Assembly (NCBI RefSeq): GCF_011734195.1
Contig: NZ_JAANTH010000001.1
Coordinates: 496,001-560,000 of the forward strand
DNA length: 64,000 nucleotides
Reading direction: 5' to 3'
DNA from: Halobacterium sp. R2-5
Lineage (GTDB): Archaea; Halobacteriota; Halobacteria; Halobacteriales; Halobacteriaceae
Below, piece by piece: positions 18,321 to 27,529 of the stretch. A model generated the notes under the pieces. It made no database searches and was not told the DNA's origin. It saw nothing but the letters and a program-made list of their open reading frames with translations. The position numbers and the translations under genes are program-made. Numbering within the stretch: position 1 is the stretch's first letter; each line of letters opens with the position of its first letter.

Positions 18321-19790
18321 TTACGTCAGGAACCGAGCGACCCGGCGCACGTCGAGGACGCCGCCCGCGACGGAGAGCACGCCCCAGACGCCCGCGCCGA
18401 GGAAGACGGCCGCGAACAGCGTGACGATGCCGGAGACGTACGGGAGCGCGAACCAGACGGGGACCGCCATCCCGACGGTGACGAGACACGCGATGCCGAG
18501 CCGGCGGAGCACGTGGCCGACCCGGACGGGGAGCTCCTGGGTGATGAAGTAGACGTTCGACAGCGTGTAGACGGTGTACGTGATGACCGTCGCGATCGCC
18601 GCGCCGACGACGCCGACCATCGGAATCAGGACGAGGTTCAGAATCACGTTCGAGACGGCCATCGCGGACTTGATGACGGCTCGCGAGCGCGCCCGGCCGA
18701 GGTAGTCGAGGCCGTCGCTGGTGACCTTGTTGATGGCGTTCACGAGCATGAACCCGCTGAACACCTGGAGCACGGGGACGGCGCCGAGGTAGTCCGGGCC
18801 GAAGATGTACCGCACCATCGGGTCCGCGACGAGGATGAGGCCGACGACCGCGGGGACGTACGCCAGCAGCACGTACTCCAGGGACTGCTCGTAGAGGGAG
18901 GCGGCGCGCTCGGTCTCGTCCTTCGAGGACTGTTCGCCGAGCGCGGGCGAGATGGTGTACCCGAACGAGGACGCGGGCGCGGCGACGAAGTCCGAGACCT
19001 GCTTCGCGATGGTGTAGTAGCTCACCGCGGTCATGTTCAACAGCGCGCCGACGAGCAGCGTGTCCACCTTCTTGTCGAGGACGTTCGCGCCCCGGGTCGC
19101 GGTCAGCGGCACGCTGTACTCGAGGAGCCGCCGCGTGAGGTCGGCCTCGGGCTCCGGGTCGGGGTCGTAGTCCGTGTAGAACCGCGTGTACGCCACGTAG
19201 CCGCCGAACAGCGCGGACAGCAGCAGGCTGGCGACGTAGCCGTACAGCGCGCCGGTGACGCCGAACCCGAGCAGCACGAACGCCACCACCAGCGGCAGGC
19301 GGCTGACGCTCGTGACGACTCTGACGGTGGCGCTGTACGTCACGCGGTTGAACCCCTGAAACAGCAGCATGAAGTAGCTCCTGAGCGCGTAACTCGCGAT
19401 GTAACACGCGCCCACGAGCAGGAACGGAACGATGGAGGGCGTGCCCGCGACGCTCGCGATGGGGCGGCCGAGCAGCAGCGTGCCGCCCGCGACGACCGCG
19501 ATGAGCACCAGCAGGAAGCGCAGCGACTGCCGGACGACGTGGGGGACCTGTCCCGGTGACTTCTCGGCGAACTCGGTGACGTACCGCGCCGCGGACTTCG
19601 GGAGGCCGAGCGTCGCGAGGATGGTGACGACGCCGAACGCGGACAGCGCGAAGTTCAACTGGCCGTACTCCGCGGGTTCGAACAGCACGCGCGTCAGCAC
19701 GAGGATGAGCAGGCCGTTCGACGCGAGGTCGAGCATGGTCGCGCCGAACGTCGCCTTCGCGCCGCGGGCGATTCGGTCGACCAGCGCCAT
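18321..19790 (-). CDS. Oligosaccharide flippase (Wzx / MATE-like, polysaccharide transporter)
   Basis: 489 residues with about 14 hydrophobic helices and the N-terminal pattern ARGAKATFGATMLDLASNGL of the PST / Wzx family. It should flip a lipid-linked oligosaccharide across the membrane, as AglR is proposed to do in Haloferax. Its ATG directly follows the stop of the upstream 617-residue membrane protein with no spare base, so the two are translationally coupled. A flippase next to a large multi-span protein is the standard order for Wzx plus polymerase or GT-C transferase. Confidence 0.9.
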   Translation of the reverse strand: MALVDRIARGAKATFGATMLDLASNGLLILVLTRVLFEPAEYGQLNFALSAFGVVTILATLGLPKSAARYVTEFAEKSPGQVPHVVRQSLRFLLVLIAVVAGGTLLLGRPIASVAGTPSIVPFLLVGACYIASYALRSYFMLLFQGFNRVTYSATVRVVTSVSRLPLVVAFVLLGFGVTGALYGYVASLLLSALFGGYVAYTRFYTDYDPDPEPEADLTRRLLEYSVPLTATRGANVLDKKVDTLLVGALLNMTAVSYYTIAKQVSDFVAAPASSFGYTISPALGEQSSKDETERAASLYEQSLEYVLLAYVPAVVGLILVADPMVRYIFGPDYLGAVPVLQVFSGFMLVNAINKVTSDGLDYLGRARSRAVIKSAMAVSNVILNLVLIPMVGVVGAAIATVITYTVYTLSNVYFITQELPVRVGHVLRRLGIACLVTVGMAVPVWFALPYVSGIVTLFAAVFLGAGVWGVLSVAGGVLDVRRVARFLT

Positions 19791-21644
19791 CTACTCGTCG
19801 CCCCCCACGAGGTAGAGCTCGAACCCCTCGCTGGCGCGGACGCGGCTCGAACTCGGCGTGGTTTCGAGCGCGCGGAACCCCGAGGCCGGGTAGCGGAACC
19901 CGTGGTAGAGCCCGACCTCCGTCTGCCGGGTGCCGTCCGTCAGCGCGAGGTAGCGCGGCTCGCCGTACGCCTCGCTGTAGTTCGCGGCGACGAACACGGG
20001 CACGGGCACGCCGTCCCGGTAGCCGGGGAAGTCGAGCGTCTCGCGGGCGTACTCGGTGCCGTAGTGGTAGTCGACGTACCGCCGCGGGCCGCCGCGGATG
20101 CCCGTGAACTCGACGCCCTCCGCGCGGTGGTCGAAGGCCGACCCGTACCCCGATATCTGGGACTCGGTGACGTGCTGGGACGGCTGGTAGACGTACGGCG
20201 ACGGGTGGACCACGAGCAGGCCGACTGGCGCCAGCACGAGCAGGACGACGGCGACGACGGCGACGCCCGCGCCGCGGTTCCCGCGAGTAGCGGCCCAGCT
20301 AGCGGCGTGGGCGAGCGCGGCGGCCGCGACGACGGTCACGGGCACCATCATGAACCCCTGGTAGCGGAAGTAGAGGTCGCCGACGCTGCCTGCCAGCACC
20401 AGCGCGAAGATGGCCGTCAGCGGCACGAACGCGGCGGCGATGTAGCCGACGAGCGTGTCCGCGTCGGTCCGGTGCCGGTAGACCGCGAGCGCGAACAGCG
20501 CCGCGGCGCACGCCGACAGCACGACCGCCGGGCCGAACAGCTTCAGGAAGATCTCGACGATGCTCCCGCCGACGGTGGTCAGCGACGTCGACCGCTGGCT
20601 CACGACCTGTCCGGTCGTCGGCCCGGACTGGACGACGCTCTGGACGGTCGCGAGGAACGCGCCCTGCACGCGCTCGAAGCGGGGCGCCCACGCGAGGAAG
20701 ACGGCGAGCGCGACGACGGTGTGGGCGTACAGCGGCCGGTGGGCGTCGACGCGGTCGAGGTCGGTGTACCGCCGGGCGAGCAGCTGGGCGGCCGCAATCG
20801 CGCCGAGCACGACCACGACGTTCAGCCCCATCTGCGGGTGGACGAGCACGATGGCGGCGGACGCCAGCGCGAGCAGCACGCCGGTGCCGGTCGCGGTCGT
20901 CGGCCACCGCGCCAGCGACGAGTGGGACTCGTCGCGGCGCAGGTTCTCGCCTCTCGCGCCCGGGCCGGTGTCCAGGACGCCGACGGTGTACGCGAGCGCG
21001 AGGTAGAGCACGAACGCGAACAGCAGCGTCCCCTGGCTCGCCGGGTGGGCGGCCGGGTGGATGGAGATGTTGTTGATGGGGATGAACGCCGCGGCGGCGA
21101 GCAGGCCGATGCCGTACGCCCACGGCGCGTCCGCGAGCAGCTCGGCGGCGAGCGGGACGAACAGGAGGAACACGAGGGGGAACGCGACGAGGACGACGTA
21201 CGTGTTCGCGAGCGTCAGCGGCACGTCGGCGAGCCGGCCGACGAACACGGTCAGGGTGTGGACGCCGGGGTACAGCAGGTTCGTCGCTTCGAGGGACCCG
21301 CCCGCGATCTCGCGCGCCCAGCCGACGTGGGTCAGCGAGTCGCCCGCGCCGTAGAACGTGTAGCCGCGGAAGACGGGCATCGCGAACACCGAGAGCGCGG
21401 CGCTGACCGCGAGCCCGACGCCGACCGCCCACGTGTACGTCCGCCGGACGGTGGCGACGGAGACGACGCTGCCGACGAGGAACGCGACGGCGAGGCCGAC
21501 CCACGTCACGGTCGGGGTCGCCGCGTACGGCGACAGCTCGTAGCCCGTCGCCGGGTTCCGGTGGGCGACGAGGAGACCGTTCGCGAGCGCGAGACAGCCG
21601 ACGAGCAGGGCGACTTTCCGGACGCGGTTGTGTGTCGTGGTCAT
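19791..21644 (-). CDS. Large multi-span membrane protein, candidate GT-C transferase or polymerase
   Basis: 617 residues. Roughly 12-14 hydrophobic helices occupy 1-490 and a soluble C-terminal domain of about 125 residues faces outside. An acidic motif in the first large loop (YGAGDSLTHVGWAREI) resembles the metal/dolichyl-phosphate-contact loop of GT-C glycosyltransferases. I cannot place it in a named family with confidence; alternatives are a Wzy-like polymerase or a ligase. It is transcribed just ahead of the flippase and coupled to it. Its ATAACAAT box is 36 nt from the ATG, giving a leader of about 10 nt. Confidence 0.7.
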   Translation of the reverse strand: MTTTHNRVRKVALLVGCLALANGLLVAHRNPATGYELSPYAATPTVTWVGLAVAFLVGSVVSVATVRRTYTWAVGVGLAVSAALSVFAMPVFRGYTFYGAGDSLTHVGWAREIAGGSLEATNLLYPGVHTLTVFVGRLADVPLTLANTYVVLVAFPLVFLLFVPLAAELLADAPWAYGIGLLAAAAFIPINNISIHPAAHPASQGTLLFAFVLYLALAYTVGVLDTGPGARGENLRRDESHSSLARWPTTATGTGVLLALASAAIVLVHPQMGLNVVVVLGAIAAAQLLARRYTDLDRVDAHRPLYAHTVVALAVFLAWAPRFERVQGAFLATVQSVVQSGPTTGQVVSQRSTSLTTVGGSIVEIFLKLFGPAVVLSACAAALFALAVYRHRTDADTLVGYIAAAFVPLTAIFALVLAGSVGDLYFRYQGFMMVPVTVVAAAALAHAASWAATRGNRGAGVAVVAVVLLVLAPVGLLVVHPSPYVYQPSQHVTESQISGYGSAFDHRAEGVEFTGIRGGPRRYVDYHYGTEYARETLDFPGYRDGVPVPVFVAANYSEAYGEPRYLALTDGTRQTEVGLYHGFRYPASGFRALETTPSSSRVRASEGFELYLVGGDE

Positions 21645-21680
21645 CGGTTCGGCTCCGGGTGTTCTGGGTGGCGTCGATGG

Positions 21681-21688
21681 ATTGTTAT
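21681..21688 (-). promoter_or_regulatory. ATAACAAT promoter-type box
   Basis: Minus-strand GCATAACAATCC ending 36 nt before the ATG of the 617-residue membrane protein, inside the 72-bp gap behind the GT4 gene. It implies an internal promoter rather than read-through alone. Confidence 0.55.
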
Positions 21689-21716
21689 GCGTCGGGTAGC
21701 GCCCGCGTCTCCCGGG

Positions 21717-22664
21717 TTACGAGTCACGGACGACCTCCCGGTAGACGTCGTAGAGGCGCTCGTTGGTGCGTTCGATGCTGACCTCGCGGACGACCTCGCG
21801 GCCGTTCGAGCGCTCGTCGGCGGCGAGCGCGTCGGCGAGCGCGTCCACGAGTTCGGCGTCCGTCGAGCACGCCCGCGAGTGCGTGACGCCGTCCAGCCGC
21901 GTGGCGACGTCGCCGACGTCCGTTGCGACGACGGGGAGGTCGCACGCGAGCGCTTCCTTCACGGCGTTCGGCGACCCCTCGCGCCGCGACGTCAACAGCA
22001 GCGCGTCGGCGGCGTTCATGTACGTCGGCATCTCGTCGTGCGGGACGCCCGTGACGGCGTGCAGCGCGAGTTCGCCGTCGAGGCGGTCGCGGGCGGCGTC
22101 GGCGACGCGCTCGGCCCGCGGGTAGTCCTTGACGCCGCGCTCGGGCGGATACGGGAACAGCACGTGGTAGGCGTCGTCGCGCCACCCGAGCTCCTCGCGG
22201 GCGTCGGACTGGGGCGCGGGCTGGAACTTCTCGAGGTCGACGCCGTGCGGGATGACGCGGCAGTCGCCGCCGAGCACGTCGGCCATCACCGGCGACATCA
22301 CGACCGTCTCGTCGGCGAACCGCGAGCAGAGCTTGCTCACCCAGCCGTACTTCCCCATGAGGTCGGTGCCCCACAGCGACACCACCACGGGGAGGTTCGG
22401 CTGGAGGACCGCGTGCGGGGCCGTCAGCCCGTAGTTCGCGTGGATCAGGTCGTAGTCGCCGAACGACTCTTCGAGGACGCGGGGGTAGAGCCGGGCGTAG
22501 TCGAGCGGGGACCGCGTCGACGTGTCGCCGTCGTCGTACTCCTTGCGGCCGGGCACCGTCAGCGTCGTCTGCTCGACGCCGCGCTCGCGGAGGTGCGCGA
22601 CCTGCTGCTGGAAGAACCGCGACTCGCGGGTGGGAACGAGGTTGAGCACGCGCACGCTGGCCAC
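21717..22664 (-). CDS. GT4 family glycosyltransferase
   Basis: 315 residues, GT-B fold, with a GTG start immediately after the stop of the FemAB gene (no intervening base). N-terminal acceptor domain with VRVLNLVPTRESRFFQQQ and IHANYGLTAP. The nucleotide-sugar domain has CRVIPHGVDLEKFQP and the EX7E motif in EGSPNAVKEALACDLPVVAT. It should transfer a sugar from a nucleotide donor with retention of configuration. It is somewhat short for the family (usually 350-400). Coupled to the FemAB gene. Confidence 0.88.
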   Translation of the reverse strand: MASVRVLNLVPTRESRFFQQQVAHLRERGVEQTTLTVPGRKEYDDGDTSTRSPLDYARLYPRVLEESFGDYDLIHANYGLTAPHAVLQPNLPVVVSLWGTDLMGKYGWVSKLCSRFADETVVMSPVMADVLGGDCRVIPHGVDLEKFQPAPQSDAREELGWRDDAYHVLFPYPPERGVKDYPRAERVADAARDRLDGELALHAVTGVPHDEMPTYMNAADALLLTSRREGSPNAVKEALACDLPVVATDVGDVATRLDGVTHSRACSTDAELVDALADALAADERSNGREVVREVSIERTNERLYDVYREVVRDS

Positions 22665-23672
22665 CTACTGGGTCACCAGCCGGTAGGCTCTCTTCGCGGC
22701 GCTCATCCCGGCGCCGCCGGACTCGACGGTGTAGTAGGGGGCGAGGTCGGCGCCGAACTTGCTCTTGTACTCGCAGAGGCGCTCCGTGTTCGCGCCCATC
22801 AGGTCGTAGGTGTCGACGGACTCGCGGGGCTCGCCGGCCGCGATGTCCTGGACGATGTGCCAGTGCAGCAGGCTGTTGATGCTGGTGCCCTCGTAGGTGG
22901 TGCGCGCGCCGCCGAGCCAGTAGTACGCCGCGTCGTTGCTGTACAGCACGATGACGCCGGAGAGGTAGCGCCCGTTCGGCTCGCGGGCGATGTACGTCCG
23001 GCAGCGGTCCTCGGCTGCGAGCTCCCGGGTGAGGTCGCTGACGTACGGCCAGTCGGGCGTGAACCCCCGGTCCTGTTCGGCGTACCGCTCGCGGGTGTGC
23101 TCGAACACCGAGCGCACGCCGTCCTCTTCGGCGACCTCCACGGTGACGTCGAGGTCCGTGCCGTCCCGTATCTCGCGACGCAGGCTCTTGCTGAACGACT
23201 TCAGCAGCTCGTCGGTGTCGCCGTCGACGTCGAGGTGGTACGTGAACGACGTGTCGAGGTCGAGGTTCGACCAGACGTACGGCCGCGGGTCGGGGTACGA
23301 CGTGGGGCAGACCGAGCGGAACAGCGTCATCGACGCGTCCACGTCGACTTCCTCGAGGACGTGCTCGGCGAACCGGCCGTTGACCTGCTCGCGCTTGCGG
23401 CGCTTCGGGCTCGCGGGCATCACGAGCGGGCCGAGTCGCGGGATGGCGAACCCCGGCGGCGGCGAGAGGACGGCGCGGCCGACCGCGCGGTTCTGGACGA
23501 ACACCGGGAACAGGCCGACCGGCCGGTCGCCCTTGAACCCGCCGTACAGTGCTAGCTCGCCGGAAGCGTGGTCTTCGAGCACGGACAGCGCTTCCGCGGT
23601 GTGGAACACTTCGAAGCCGGAAGACGGGAGCGCGTCGTCCCACTCGTCGAGTGAGAGTTGCTGAATCTCCAT
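22665..23672 (-). CDS. FemAB-family GNAT acyltransferase, copy 1
   Basis: 335 residues, tandem GNAT domains. The family pattern is visible: FHTAEALSVLEDH at the start, SPPPGFAIPRLGPLV, the second-domain segment YLSGVIVLYSNDAAYYWLGG and the ending YDLMGANTERLCEYKSKFGADLAPYY. FemAB proteins add amino acids to peptidoglycan precursors in bacteria; relatives in capsule and exosortase loci act on surface polymers. Here an aminoacyl or acyl transfer to a surface sugar is the likely role. The start MEIQQLS is fixed by the ATAACAAT box 26 nt upstream. Paralogue at 36960. Confidence 0.87.
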   Translation of the reverse strand: MEIQQLSLDEWDDALPSSGFEVFHTAEALSVLEDHASGELALYGGFKGDRPVGLFPVFVQNRAVGRAVLSPPPGFAIPRLGPLVMPASPKRRKREQVNGRFAEHVLEEVDVDASMTLFRSVCPTSYPDPRPYVWSNLDLDTSFTYHLDVDGDTDELLKSFSKSLRREIRDGTDLDVTVEVAEEDGVRSVFEHTRERYAEQDRGFTPDWPYVSDLTRELAAEDRCRTYIAREPNGRYLSGVIVLYSNDAAYYWLGGARTTYEGTSINSLLHWHIVQDIAAGEPRESVDTYDLMGANTERLCEYKSKFGADLAPYYTVESGGAGMSAAKRAYRLVTQ

Positions 23673-23698
23673 TGCTTCCGTGGGGTGCCCACGTCCCA

Positions 23699-23706
23699 AT
23701 TGTTAT
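23699..23706 (-). promoter_or_regulatory. ATAACAAT promoter-type box
   Basis: Minus-strand GAGATAACAATTGGG ending 26 nt before the ATG of the FemAB gene. It sits in the 211-bp gap downstream of the long nucleotide-sugar operon. Confidence 0.6.
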
Positions 23707-23883
23707 CTCCCGCCTACCGGCCCCCCGGTGGGTCGAAACGCCCAGTCCCATAAACAACGTGTCACGAATCGCGGGGGTAATCGACTACCAGCTACACCGA
23801 GTTCGAGCGAGCGCCGCGGCTGGCCGAGCGCGGTCCCAGCGGGGAGAAACGAGCGCTTACGCGGAGAGGGCGGCGGGGCCGAG

Positions 23884-24930
23884 CTACTCGACCGGGGACC
23901 CGAACTCGTCGACGTCGAACCCGCCGTCAGCGGGGTGCTCGACGTCGTCGGGCTGTTGTGCCTCCACGGCGCGTTCGGTGCTCGCTGATCGCCCGGTGGG
24001 CGGGTCGGCGAGGTCCGCGACCTCGTAGAACTCCGCGGGCGGGCCGACCCACGCACCCATGTCGAGCGCGCGCTCGACGAGCCGCCGGTAGACCCGGGAC
24101 TGCCCGGGGAACTCGTTCTCGTTGAAGTGCCGCGGGTGCCAGAGTACGGTCATCACGGCGTCGTTGTCGCGGGCCTCCCGCAGGACGTTCTCGCAGGCCG
24201 CCCACGCCGCCTCGAAGCGCTCGCCGGGGTCGGGAATCGACTGCTCCATGATGGTCAGCGGGAAGACGACGAACTCGTCGTCGAACGGGCGCTTGACCCC
24301 GTAGCCGTGCTGGAAGCCGTAGCGGTCGCTGGAGCCGAGGCTCGTGTCGTAGCGCAGCCCCATGTCGCGGTAGTGCTGCCACGTCTCCGGCACCGAGAGG
24401 TTGAGGTAGTGCTGGCGGCCGCCGACGACGCTCTCGCCGAGGACGTCCTCGACCACGCGCTTCTCCGCGCGCAGCCGGTCGGCGTCGCGCGGCGTCTCGT
24501 AGGAGCCGTGCAGGCCGACCTCCCAGTCGCCGGCCGCGAGGTCGTCGACGACGCGCTGGATGTCGCGGTCGTCCAGCGAGTACCGGCCGGCGTACAGCTG
24601 CCACCCCTCCATCGACACCCACTCGCGGAGCGGGCGGTCGAGGAGGCGCTGCTCGGAGAGGAAGTAGAACGCCGACCGCACGCCGAGGTCCGCCTCCAGC
24701 TCCATGATGCGCTCGAACTGCCAGTAGGGGTTGACGCCCGGCCGCAGCGTCGAGAGGTGGTACCACCGGTCCTCGGGCTTCGTGAGCGCGTAGTACAGCG
24801 ACTGGTAGGTCTTGTACGGGCGGTCGACGTCGTGCGTGAGCAGGAGCGCGAACTCGTGGCCGTCGGGAATCGGGCGCTCGTCGCCGGCGAGCCCGGGGAA
24901 GTCCCCCGCGCCCGGCTCGTTCCCGCTCAC
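23884..24930 (-). CDS. Polysaccharide deacetylase-like protein, copy 1
   Basis: 348 residues from a GTG that overlaps the previous gene's stop (GTGA). The metal-binding HDVD motif appears early (ALLLTHDVDRPYKTY, about 27-41), LGVRSAFYFLSEQ is the second deacetylase strand, GLHGSYETPRDA carries the conserved His pair region, and HPRHFNENEFPG near the end provides the late His. This resembles the deacetylases in capsule/EPS clusters that remove N-acetyl groups. A disordered acidic tail of about 45 residues follows. It is the last gene of the overlapping operon. Confidence 0.85.
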   Translation of the reverse strand: MSGNEPGAGDFPGLAGDERPIPDGHEFALLLTHDVDRPYKTYQSLYYALTKPEDRWYHLSTLRPGVNPYWQFERIMELEADLGVRSAFYFLSEQRLLDRPLREWVSMEGWQLYAGRYSLDDRDIQRVVDDLAAGDWEVGLHGSYETPRDADRLRAEKRVVEDVLGESVVGGRQHYLNLSVPETWQHYRDMGLRYDTSLGSSDRYGFQHGYGVKRPFDDEFVVFPLTIMEQSIPDPGERFEAAWAACENVLREARDNDAVMTVLWHPRHFNENEFPGQSRVYRRLVERALDMGAWVGPPAEFYEVADLADPPTGRSASTERAVEAQQPDDVEHPADGGFDVDEFGSPVE

Positions 24931-25958
24931 GACGCCGCCACCTCCTCGGTGAGCTCGACGACGAACGACGTGAGGTCGATGTTGTCCGCGAGCAGGTCGC
25001 GGCGCCGGCGCCGCCACCGCCGCCCGGCGTCCGGGTCCGCGGCGAGGCCGAGCGCCGTCTCGACGGCCTCCCGTTCGCTCTGTGTCGACTGCACGAGCCC
25101 GTACTCCGCCAGCGACGCGAAGTTTCCCATCTCCGTGTCGAGGGGGTTGTACCGGACCGACGGCGTGCCGAGCACGCCCGCCTCGGTCGCGACGGTCGCT
25201 GAGTCGCCGACGTAGACGTCCGCGAACGCGAGCAGGTCGTGCATCGCCTCGGCCGGCACCGGCATCGCGTGCGCGGCGAGATCCCCGGGGAGGTCGGCCT
25301 CGCTGGAGACGTACACCTCGCCGTGGTCGTCGAGCCCCTCCACGAGCGCCGCGAGCGCACCCTGCGAGAAGCCGTCGCTGCCCGCGTCGTGGTGGCCGTC
25401 CATCGCGACGAGGCGGACGACCGAGTACGGCTCCGCGGGGTCGACGCCCGCCGCACGTAGCCGGTCGGCGTCGGGCGTGAACCGCGCCGGGTGGAGGTAC
25501 GCGAGCTCGTGGAACCCCTGGTAGCGGACGTGCTCGGTCGGCAGGTCGCGGTCGAACGCCGCGGGCGTCGCCACCACCTCGGCGAACGGCGCGGTGACGC
25601 GGTCGAGCAGCCCCGCGACCTCGTTGTCGTGGAAGACGACGTTCGGCACGCCGAACAGCGACGCGACGTGCGCGGACGCCGGGTTCAGCCGGCTGAGCAC
25701 GACGTCCGGCCGGAACCCGGCGGCGAGCCGCGCGAGCCGCGCGCCCCGCGTCGACCACTCGCGGACCACGCCGGTCGCGCCCGAGCGCTTCCGCGAGAGC
25801 ACGGTGTGCTCGATGCCGAACGCGTCGAGCAGGTCCGTTGTCACGTCCTTCTCCCGGGACGCGACGCGGACCTCGTGGCCGCGCTCGCGGAACGCCTCCA
25901 CGGCGTGCCGGAAGAGGTGGACGTGAGCCGGGTGCGTGACGTCGACGAGTACGCGCAT
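24927..25958 (-). CDS. DUF354 family GT-B glycosyltransferase-like protein
   Basis: 343 residues. The start MRVLVDVTHPAHVHLFRHAV is the signature of DUF354, an archaeal/bacterial GT-B fold family related to UDP-GlcNAc 2-epimerase and MurG. The second half has the nucleotide-binding-type loop DVYVGDSATVATEAGVLGTPSV. The enzyme probably uses or makes a nucleotide sugar; a 2-epimerase-like role is possible and would matter for the diacetamido-uronate pathway in the same operon. The ATG overlaps the phosphodiesterase stop by one base (TGATG), and its own stop overlaps the next gene. Confidence 0.82.
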   Translation of the reverse strand: MRVLVDVTHPAHVHLFRHAVEAFRERGHEVRVASREKDVTTDLLDAFGIEHTVLSRKRSGATGVVREWSTRGARLARLAAGFRPDVVLSRLNPASAHVASLFGVPNVVFHDNEVAGLLDRVTAPFAEVVATPAAFDRDLPTEHVRYQGFHELAYLHPARFTPDADRLRAAGVDPAEPYSVVRLVAMDGHHDAGSDGFSQGALAALVEGLDDHGEVYVSSEADLPGDLAAHAMPVPAEAMHDLLAFADVYVGDSATVATEAGVLGTPSVRYNPLDTEMGNFASLAEYGLVQSTQSEREAVETALGLAADPDAGRRWRRRRRDLLADNIDLTSFVVELTEEVAAS

Positions 25959-27529
25959 CACTCCAGGTAACCGAGGTCCGCGAGGCGCTGTTCGACCTCC
26001 TCCTCGTCGTTGCCGCGGTCGGTGTCGCGGGCGCCCGACAGCGGTCGCCGCGTCTCGACGGCCCGGTTCGCGGGCTCCGAGTCGGGCGCGAAGACGTCCA
26101 GTACCTCGCCGTCCACGTCGTCGGGGACCGCCGACCCCATCGAGTGCAGCAGCGTCGGCGCGAGGTCGAGGATGGACGCCTCCTCGGTGAGGCCGTCCGA
26201 GCGGAAGCTCGGCCCGGAGAACAGGAAGATGCCCTCGGGCATGTTCCCGCCCGCCCAGACGCCGGAGTCCGCGACCGGGTCCTCCGGGCCGACGGCGTCG
26301 CTGACGTGGACGTTCGTCCCCTGGTCGAGCAGGAGGTCGGGCGCGTTGTCGGCGTACGGCCCGTGGTAGTACTCCTCGCCGCGGTACACCGCTTTCACGA
26401 GCGACTGGCCCGTCTGGGGGTGTTCGACGGCTTCCAGTTCGCGGATGAGGTCGTCGCGAATCGACTCGTAGTCCGGGTGGTCCCGCGGGACGTTCAGGTA
26501 GATGGGGCCCTGGTTGCTCGCGACCGCGGTGGTCTCCTCCCAGTCGAGGATGGAGAGCACGCGGTCGCGCTTGACCCCCTCGTCCCACGGGAGCATGCGC
26601 TGAATCTGCTCGGGGACGACGCTGCCGAGCGTCTCCGCCATCCCCAGCGTCTTCGCGACGGCGAGCGCGCGCTCCTTCGTGACGCCGAGCTGGCGGAGCG
26701 TCGAGTCGACGCCGCCCTCCGTCGCGAGGTAGCCGTTCTGCTCCAGCCACGCGTTCACGTAGAAGACGGTGTCGACGGGCCACGTGCCGTGGTCGCTCAT
26801 CACGAGGATGTCGTGGCCCTCGTCGACCAGTCGGCCGAGGTTCTCGTCGATGCGCTCCCACGTCCGCCGGACGGGCTCGCCGTCGTAGAAGTAGTGCTGG
26901 AGCGCCATGCTGTAGAACACCGTCAGGTGGAGGAAGTCCGGGTCCTCGCGCTCCAGCAGGCGCTCGGCCGCCTCGAAGCGGACGTCCACGAGGTCCAGCA
27001 CCGCCTCGATTTCCTCCTCGCCCTTCTGGGTCGGGGAGATCATCGGGCTCGGGTGGACCTGGTAGTCGACCTCCTCGCGGAGGAACGCCTCGACGTCCGG
27101 CGGCGTCGCGAACCCCGTCTCCAGCGACCGGTACGTGGTCTCGGAGGCGTCCGGGCCGCCCGCGACCACGAACCCGTCGATGTCCTTCGGCGGGTACGTC
27201 GAGGGCTTGTTGATGACGCCCGCGCGCTTCCCGTCGTCGTTGAGGTAGTCCCACAGCTCCGCGCTCTTGAAGTCCGTCGCGTCGTGGAAGACGTGGTCGC
27301 GGTTCGCCGTGTCGATGCGGTCGAACCGGAAGACGTCGAGCTTCCCGGGGTTCTTCCCGGTCGCGTAGCACTTCCAATTCGGGACGGTCAGCGGCGGCAG
27401 ACAGCTCTCCGAGACGCCGCCGACGCCGTCGTCGATGAGCTTCTGGAGGTTCGGGAGCCGTCCCTCCTCGAGCCAGTCGTCTAGCAAGTCCCAGTTCGCG
27501 CCGTCGAGTCCGATAGTGATGGTCGTCAT
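25958..27529 (-). CDS. Alkaline-phosphatase-superfamily phosphodiesterase, copy 1
   Basis: 523 residues, type I phosphodiesterase / nucleotide pyrophosphatase branch. Metal and nucleophile region: TIGLDGANWDLLDD and LPPLTVPNWKCYATGKNPGK (Thr nucleophile expected). Second metal site VMSDHGTW; late site near VSDAVGPEDP. There is no signal peptide, so it acts inside the cell. The extreme C-terminus EVEQRLADLGYLE is shared with the paralogue at 37955. Likely a phosphotransferase or hydrolase working on a lipid- or sugar-linked phosphodiester. Its ATG overlaps the preceding stop by 4 nt. Confidence 0.87.
   Translation of the reverse strand: MTTITIGLDGANWDLLDDWLEEGRLPNLQKLIDDGVGGVSESCLPPLTVPNWKCYATGKNPGKLDVFRFDRIDTANRDHVFHDATDFKSAELWDYLNDDGKRAGVINKPSTYPPKDIDGFVVAGGPDASETTYRSLETGFATPPDVEAFLREEVDYQVHPSPMISPTQKGEEEIEAVLDLVDVRFEAAERLLEREDPDFLHLTVFYSMALQHYFYDGEPVRRTWERIDENLGRLVDEGHDILVMSDHGTWPVDTVFYVNAWLEQNGYLATEGGVDSTLRQLGVTKERALAVAKTLGMAETLGSVVPEQIQRMLPWDEGVKRDRVLSILDWEETTAVASNQGPIYLNVPRDHPDYESIRDDLIRELEAVEHPQTGQSLVKAVYRGEEYYHGPYADNAPDLLLDQGTNVHVSDAVGPEDPVADSGVWAGGNMPEGIFLFSGPSFRSDGLTEEASILDLAPTLLHSMGSAVPDDVDGEVLDVFAPDSEPANRAVETRRPLSGARDTDRGNDEEEVEQRLADLGYLE

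Noticed and set aside
19902-23555. Open frame of more than 1200 codons on the plus strand across the membrane protein, GT4 and FemAB genes
   Set aside because: The translated sequence is Arg/Gly/Val-rich with no domain, while all three minus-strand genes carry recognisable motifs and starts at the proper promoter boxes.
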